From assembly GCA_001796785.1 (NCBI GenBank), contig MGNL01000060.1:1624-10447 (forward strand): DNA of 8,824 bases, written 5' to 3'. This DNA comes from Chloroflexi bacterium RBG_16_51_16 (lineage in GTDB: Bacteria; Chloroflexota; Anaerolineae; Anaerolineales; Villigracilaceae). A program made the translations under genes and the position numbers. Positions 6,108 to 8,824 of this stretch are shown in pieces; the stretch's first letter is position 1; each line of letters begins with the position of its first letter. The notes under the pieces are model-generated. The model saw only the letters and a program-made list of their open reading frames with translations. It was not told the DNA's origin and did no database searches.

Positions 6108-6234
6108 ACCGAAGGGTGAGGGCTGGTAGCAGGCGGGATTTAGAGTAATTTGGTTGGATAGGTCTTAATTAAATCCTATTCTCAGCCTATCTTCACCGGA
6201 GCGCGGATTGGGGCGGGAGGAACACCTATTCGGT
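6108..6234 (+). ncRNA. Candidate structured 5' leader RNA (unidentified)
   Basis: The leader can close on itself: ACCGAA (6108-6113) pairs with TTCGGT (6229-6234). Inside, GGTGA (6115-6119) pairs with TCACC (6193-6197) and GGGCTG (6120-6125) with CAGCCT (6183-6188). GGATAGG (6156-6162) pairs with CCTATTC (6175-6181) around an AT-rich loop. A purine-rich segment (6198-6222) remains single-stranded, and its neighbour CACC (6223-6226) is an alternative partner for GGTG, so two states are possible. It matches no riboswitch signature I know, including glycine, c-di-GMP-I, TPP and cobalamin. Whether it is a functional RNA is unproven. Confidence 0.4.
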
Positions 6235-6242
6235 CATACTGT

Positions 6243-6259
6243 TTTGACAAGAGGTCAAA
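6243..6259 (+). promoter_or_regulatory. Hairpin enclosing the ribosome binding site of the surface-protein gene
   Basis: TTTGAC (6243-6248) and GTCAAA (6254-6259) form a perfect 6-base stem with loop AAGAG. The Shine-Dalgarno-like GAGG (6251-6254) lies mostly in the loop, and the stem includes the A of the start codon. The stem is weak, so it might modulate initiation rather than block it. Confidence 0.4.
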
Positions 6260-8824
6260 TGCAGACTCGATTTAACGCGCGCCGGCAATTCTCAGCTTGG
6301 AAGTACGTTTCGATTATTCTCCTCCTTGCAACACTTATCGTTCCGCCGCAAGGCGCGGTATACGCGGCTGCCAACCTGACCATCACACCCATCACCTGGA
6401 ATGTGGTTGGGTTGGACAGCAACAACGTAGCCGTAGGTCCGAACAATTTCCCGGTCGGCGTTCGGGTCTGTAACATAGGCGATGCTGCTGCCACTAACCT
6501 GTCTGCGGATTTTGTTTGGGATTCCTCGGATAGTTATATTAATATTCGGCCCGGCTCCAATGATCCCATAACCCTTGCATCCCTATCCCAAATCGCTCCT
6601 AATAATTGTGCAGATTTTTATTTTGAAGTGGAGGTTACGCGGAATTCAGCAGCCTATGATCACTCGCGGGACTACCATATCACGGTCACCGCGGATGGTG
6701 GCCTTTCTGCGTCCACTCCCGCAAATCGGGAAATCTATGTCGAGCATTTGATCTCTCAAAGCCGGAATGCAACCGACCAGGTTTTGCTTGATGGCAGTCC
6801 GATACCTCCTGGCGGCACGATGACCTTGATGGTTGGGCAGACCTATACCATCACCCTGGATGGCAGTACTGCAACGAACGGTTATGAACAAATTGAAACC
6901 TTTATTAACTTTCCAAATACGATCTTTCAGGTATTGTCTGTATCTACAGATTACTCCGCGGATACCTCGCCCATTGTAAATGATCCAGATGACAAGTTAT
7001 ATGGCAATGGCTGTAATTGGGAAAATAGTACAAACAGCCTGAACTACCGCTCTTGTCTGGGCGTTGGCAAGGCCGGGGGTGATGTGGTTGTCACCTATGT
7101 AGTAAAAATCATCAGTGGTGCGGGCACCACCCAGGCACTGAGTTCGTTGATCTACGACTTCTCGGGTTCGAGCTATCACTACAACAGCGATTTTGCATTC
7201 AGTACCCGATTTGCAAAGATCGTAAATGCAAGCATCCAAAAATCCTTCTCGCCGAAAACCATAAATCCGGGAGGCATATCCACCCTTACCTTCACAATCA
7301 CGAATCCGGGTCCTGATCCGATTACAGGTGTCAATTTTACAGACAACCTGCCTTCGCCGGTGCAAGTGGCTGCCACACCGAATTTATCCTATGGCTCTTG
7401 TGGTTCACCGTCTCCTGCTTCTCTGACAGCCGGTGCTACTACGGTGTCTTTTACAAACATAACCGTGGCTGGCACTGCGACCTGTACGATCAGTTTCGAT
7501 GTAACTGCCGCTGCGAACGGCACGTATCCCAACACCTCCGATCACTTGTTTATCGACACAACAATCGATACCGGAAGTTTTGCTATCGATACACTTCGAG
7601 TAAGTTCTACAACAACTCCTCCAACCACATGTACTCCAAGATCAACCCTTGCGACGTGGAATTTAGAGAGTTACACAGCTGGTAGTCTTAATATTGGTCC
7701 ATTTGCCGCATCCTCACAGGCGGGTGATGTTAGTACTGCGCAAGGGACCTACCATTCGTCCACAGGAAGCTCTTCAGGTATAGCAAACGGAACCACCAGT
7801 GTTGAACCTGCCGGCTGGGACACTCCATCCTCCAGCGGTAACAATGGGAATGCATGGGGAATCCAAGGAGGCTGGCTTCAAAGTAATCCCTCGGATCCAT
7901 TAATCGCGGTTACACCCTATTTCCAATTCCAAGCGGATGCCAGTCAATATGGTGGAGTAGGGTTCGTTGCAAGTTATAACTTGCAACCCAATTGGTCCAA
8001 CGCAGGTAACTGGTATGTTCTATACAGTACCGATGGTGTTAATTGGACTTTGGCCAATTCAGCTGTCTGGGATAAGGCGAATTCGTGGCAGATCAATGCC
8101 ATAACTGCTACGACAACCAGTACGGGTACGAACGATGTGTATTTCAAGGTGTATGCGGCAGGCGCACAATATTCCGGAAACCCCTCCATTACTCACGGTG
8201 AGATGTATATCGATAATATCCAAATTACCGGCTGTCCGGTTACACAGGTACCAACGCTAACCAAGGATTTTGATCCCGATCCAATTATCGAAGGAACGGA
8301 TACAACTCTCACATTTACGATTACCAATCCTAACGATGTTGAAGCATTAAATGGTCTGGAATTTACCGATGTTCTACCAGCTGGATTATCTGTTGCCAAC
8401 GGTTCATTCGCTGCCTGTAATGGCGGAACACTGACGACAACTGCTGCCAACCGGACGATCGCCTTGTCGGGCGGAACGCTGGCGGCAGGGGCAAATTGCA
8501 CGATTGATGTCACGGTCACCGGCTCAGTATCGGGTCAATACCTGAATACGAGTTCCGCGATCTCATCCACAGAGACAGGCGCGAACACGACCGCAACTGG
8601 TTACGGCAGTGACACACTAACCGTGATCGCTCCGCCGCAGATCAGCAAGACTTTTGGGGCGAGCTCCATTCTCAATGGTGCCACAACAAGTCTGACCTTT
8701 TCGATAACTAATCTGAGTAGTACCGTCACTTTGAATGGTGTGAATTTCAGCGATACTCTCCCGGGTGGTTTGGTGATTGCCACACCCAATGGTCTTACGG
8801 GATCCTGTGATGCAGGCATAATTA
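6259..8824 (+). CDS. Large secreted multi-domain surface protein with DUF11-like repeats, 3' end outside window
   Basis: An uninterrupted frame of 855 codons runs to the window edge, so the true length is unknown. The start at 6259 has GAGG four bases upstream and gives a clear signal peptide: basic n-region, hydrophobic core about residues 17-28, cleavage probably after A36 or A38 (VYAAAN). Residues 39-161 resemble a CARDB-like Ig fold (VRVCNIGDAAATNL). Residues 162-322 form a second beta domain (QTYTITLDGSTATNGYEQIE). Residues 323-450, 665-791 and 792-855 (cut) are three copies of a DUF11-like or DUF7933-like repeat with [KS]xF...I..G..T.LTF.ITN and F.D.LP; the two complete copies each hold a cysteine pair. 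Residues 451-664 are an inserted beta-sandwich, lectin-like domain (WYVLYSTDGVNWT, MYIDNIQITGC) bracketed by Cys458 and Cys659. No catalytic residues are evident. Cell-surface adhesion or an S-layer-like role is likely but inferred. Confidence 0.88.
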   Translation, partial: MQTRFNARRQFSAWKYVSIILLLATLIVPPQGAVYAAANLTITPITWNVVGLDSNNVAVGPNNFPVGVRVCNIGDAAATNLSADFVWDSSDSYINIRPGSNDPITLASLSQIAPNNCADFYFEVEVTRNSAAYDHSRDYHITVTADGGLSASTPANREIYVEHLISQSRNATDQVLLDGSPIPPGGTMTLMVGQTYTITLDGSTATNGYEQIETFINFPNTIFQVLSVSTDYSADTSPIVNDPDDKLYGNGCNWENSTNSLNYRSCLGVGKAGGDVVVTYVVKIISGAGTTQALSSLIYDFSGSSYHYNSDFAFSTRFAKIVNASIQKSFSPKTINPGGISTLTFTITNPGPDPITGVNFTDNLPSPVQVAATPNLSYGSCGSPSPASLTAGATTVSFTNITVAGTATCTISFDVTAAANGTYPNTSDHLFIDTTIDTGSFAIDTLRVSSTTTPPTTCTPRSTLATWNLESYTAGSLNIGPFAASSQAGDVSTAQGTYHSSTGSSSGIANGTTSVEPAGWDTPSSSGNNGNAWGIQGGWLQSNPSDPLIAVTPYFQFQADASQYGGVGFVASYNLQPNWSNAGNWYVLYSTDGVNWTLANSAVWDKANSWQINAITATTTSTGTNDVYFKVYAAGAQYSGNPSITHGEMYIDNIQITGCPVTQVPTLTKDFDPDPIIEGTDTTLTFTITNPNDVEALNGLEFTDVLPAGLSVANGSFAACNGGTLTTTAANRTIALSGGTLAAGANCTIDVTVTGSVSGQYLNTSSAISSTETGANTTATGYGSDTLTVIAPPQISKTFGASSILNGATTSLTFSITNLSSTVTLNGVNFSDTLPGGLVIATPNGLTGSCDAGII
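7225..7608 (+). repeat. DUF11-like repeat 1 of the surface protein
   Basis: Residues 323-450 begin NASIQKSFSPKTINPGGIST and contain LTFTITNPG, FTDNLPSP, YGSCGS and ATCTISFDVTA. They align with the units beginning near 8251 and 8632 in the same order of motifs. The first cysteine follows the F.D.LP block and the second opens the C-terminal strand pair. Confidence 0.75.
7609..8250 (+). other. Lectin-like beta-sandwich domain inserted between repeats
   Basis: Residues 451-664 differ from the flanking repeats. They are rich in Gly, Ser, Trp and Asn, include WYVLYSTDGVNWT and end with EMYIDNIQITGC, a common close of jelly-roll (concanavalin-like or MAM-like) domains. Cys458 and Cys659 stand at the two ends. 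Carbohydrate binding is possible but not shown. Confidence 0.5.
8251..8631 (+). repeat. DUF11-like repeat 2 of the surface protein
   Basis: Residues 665-791 begin PTLTKDFDPDPIIEGTDTT and contain LTFTITNPN, FTDVLPAGL, FAACNGG and ANCTIDVTVTG. The motif order and cysteine positions match repeat 1. Confidence 0.75.
8632..8824 (+). repeat. DUF11-like repeat 3 of the surface protein (cut by window end)
   Basis: Residues 792-855 begin PPQISKTFGASSILNGATTS and contain LTFSITNLS, FSDTLPGGL and TGSCDAG. Only the first half is present. It follows repeat 2 directly, which suggests that more copies lie beyond the edge. Confidence 0.7.

Noticed and set aside
5831..6258. Small protein genes in the divergent region
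   Set aside because: Only very short frames without ribosome binding sites are present; the region is better explained as promoters and leaders.
6255..8819. Minus-strand frames and a 95-codon plus frame (7398-7685) inside the surface-protein region
   Set aside because: The 855-codon plus-strand frame has a signal peptide and repeated domains; the others are shadows of its repetitive Thr/Ser/Gly-rich coding sequence.

Overview
The window looks like chromosomal DNA of a Chloroflexota bacterium, most likely of the Anaerolineae. This rests mainly on two adjacent signal-anchor proteins sharing a 'YxW...P..YV...P..LR.D' N-terminus of a kind I associate with that class, and on a large secreted protein built of repeats of the 'KSFSP..I.PGG.STLTFTITNP' type. 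It is an inference from pattern memory; no database was consulted.

Layout. Positions 1-5830 are read leftward (minus strand) and 6259-8824 rightward (plus strand), around a 428-base divergent control region. Positions 13-3775 form a glycine cleavage operon on the minus strand. In transcription order it has a strong sigma70-type promoter (3747-3775), a tandem glycine riboswitch (3486-3726), an intrinsic terminator touching the last riboswitch helix (3455-3487), gcvH, gcvPA, gcvPB, and a final terminator (13-43). The products are the lipoyl carrier H protein and the two subunits of the PLP-dependent glycine decarboxylase (P protein). gcvT and the L protein are not in the window. Glycine binding most plausibly favours read-through, so the breakdown enzymes are made when glycine is abundant.

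Upstream on the same strand lie a 176-residue membrane protein of unknown function (3886-4416) and a two-gene unit (4611-5471 and 5468-5830). The latter encodes two related signal-anchor proteins overlapping by ATGA; the longer one adds a Ser/Thr/Pro-rich stalk and a C-terminal beta-sandwich-like domain. Their promoter at 5944-5972 is excellent.

The divergent region 5831-6258 holds two consensus-like promoters with 17-base spacers. Both -35 boxes are embedded in the same palindrome TCAATTGA, and a third copy sits by the leftward start codon. The rightward transcript has a leader of about 160 nt that can fold into a closed multi-helix structure, followed by a small hairpin around the ribosome binding site. 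It leads into an uninterrupted reading frame of at least 855 codons for a secreted, cysteine-containing, multi-domain surface protein cut off by the window edge.

The most unusual parts are the divergent control region with its structured leader, and the surface protein in which a lectin-like domain bracketed by two cysteines separates DUF11-like repeats. I see no tRNA, rRNA, CRISPR array, insertion sequence or clear defence system.
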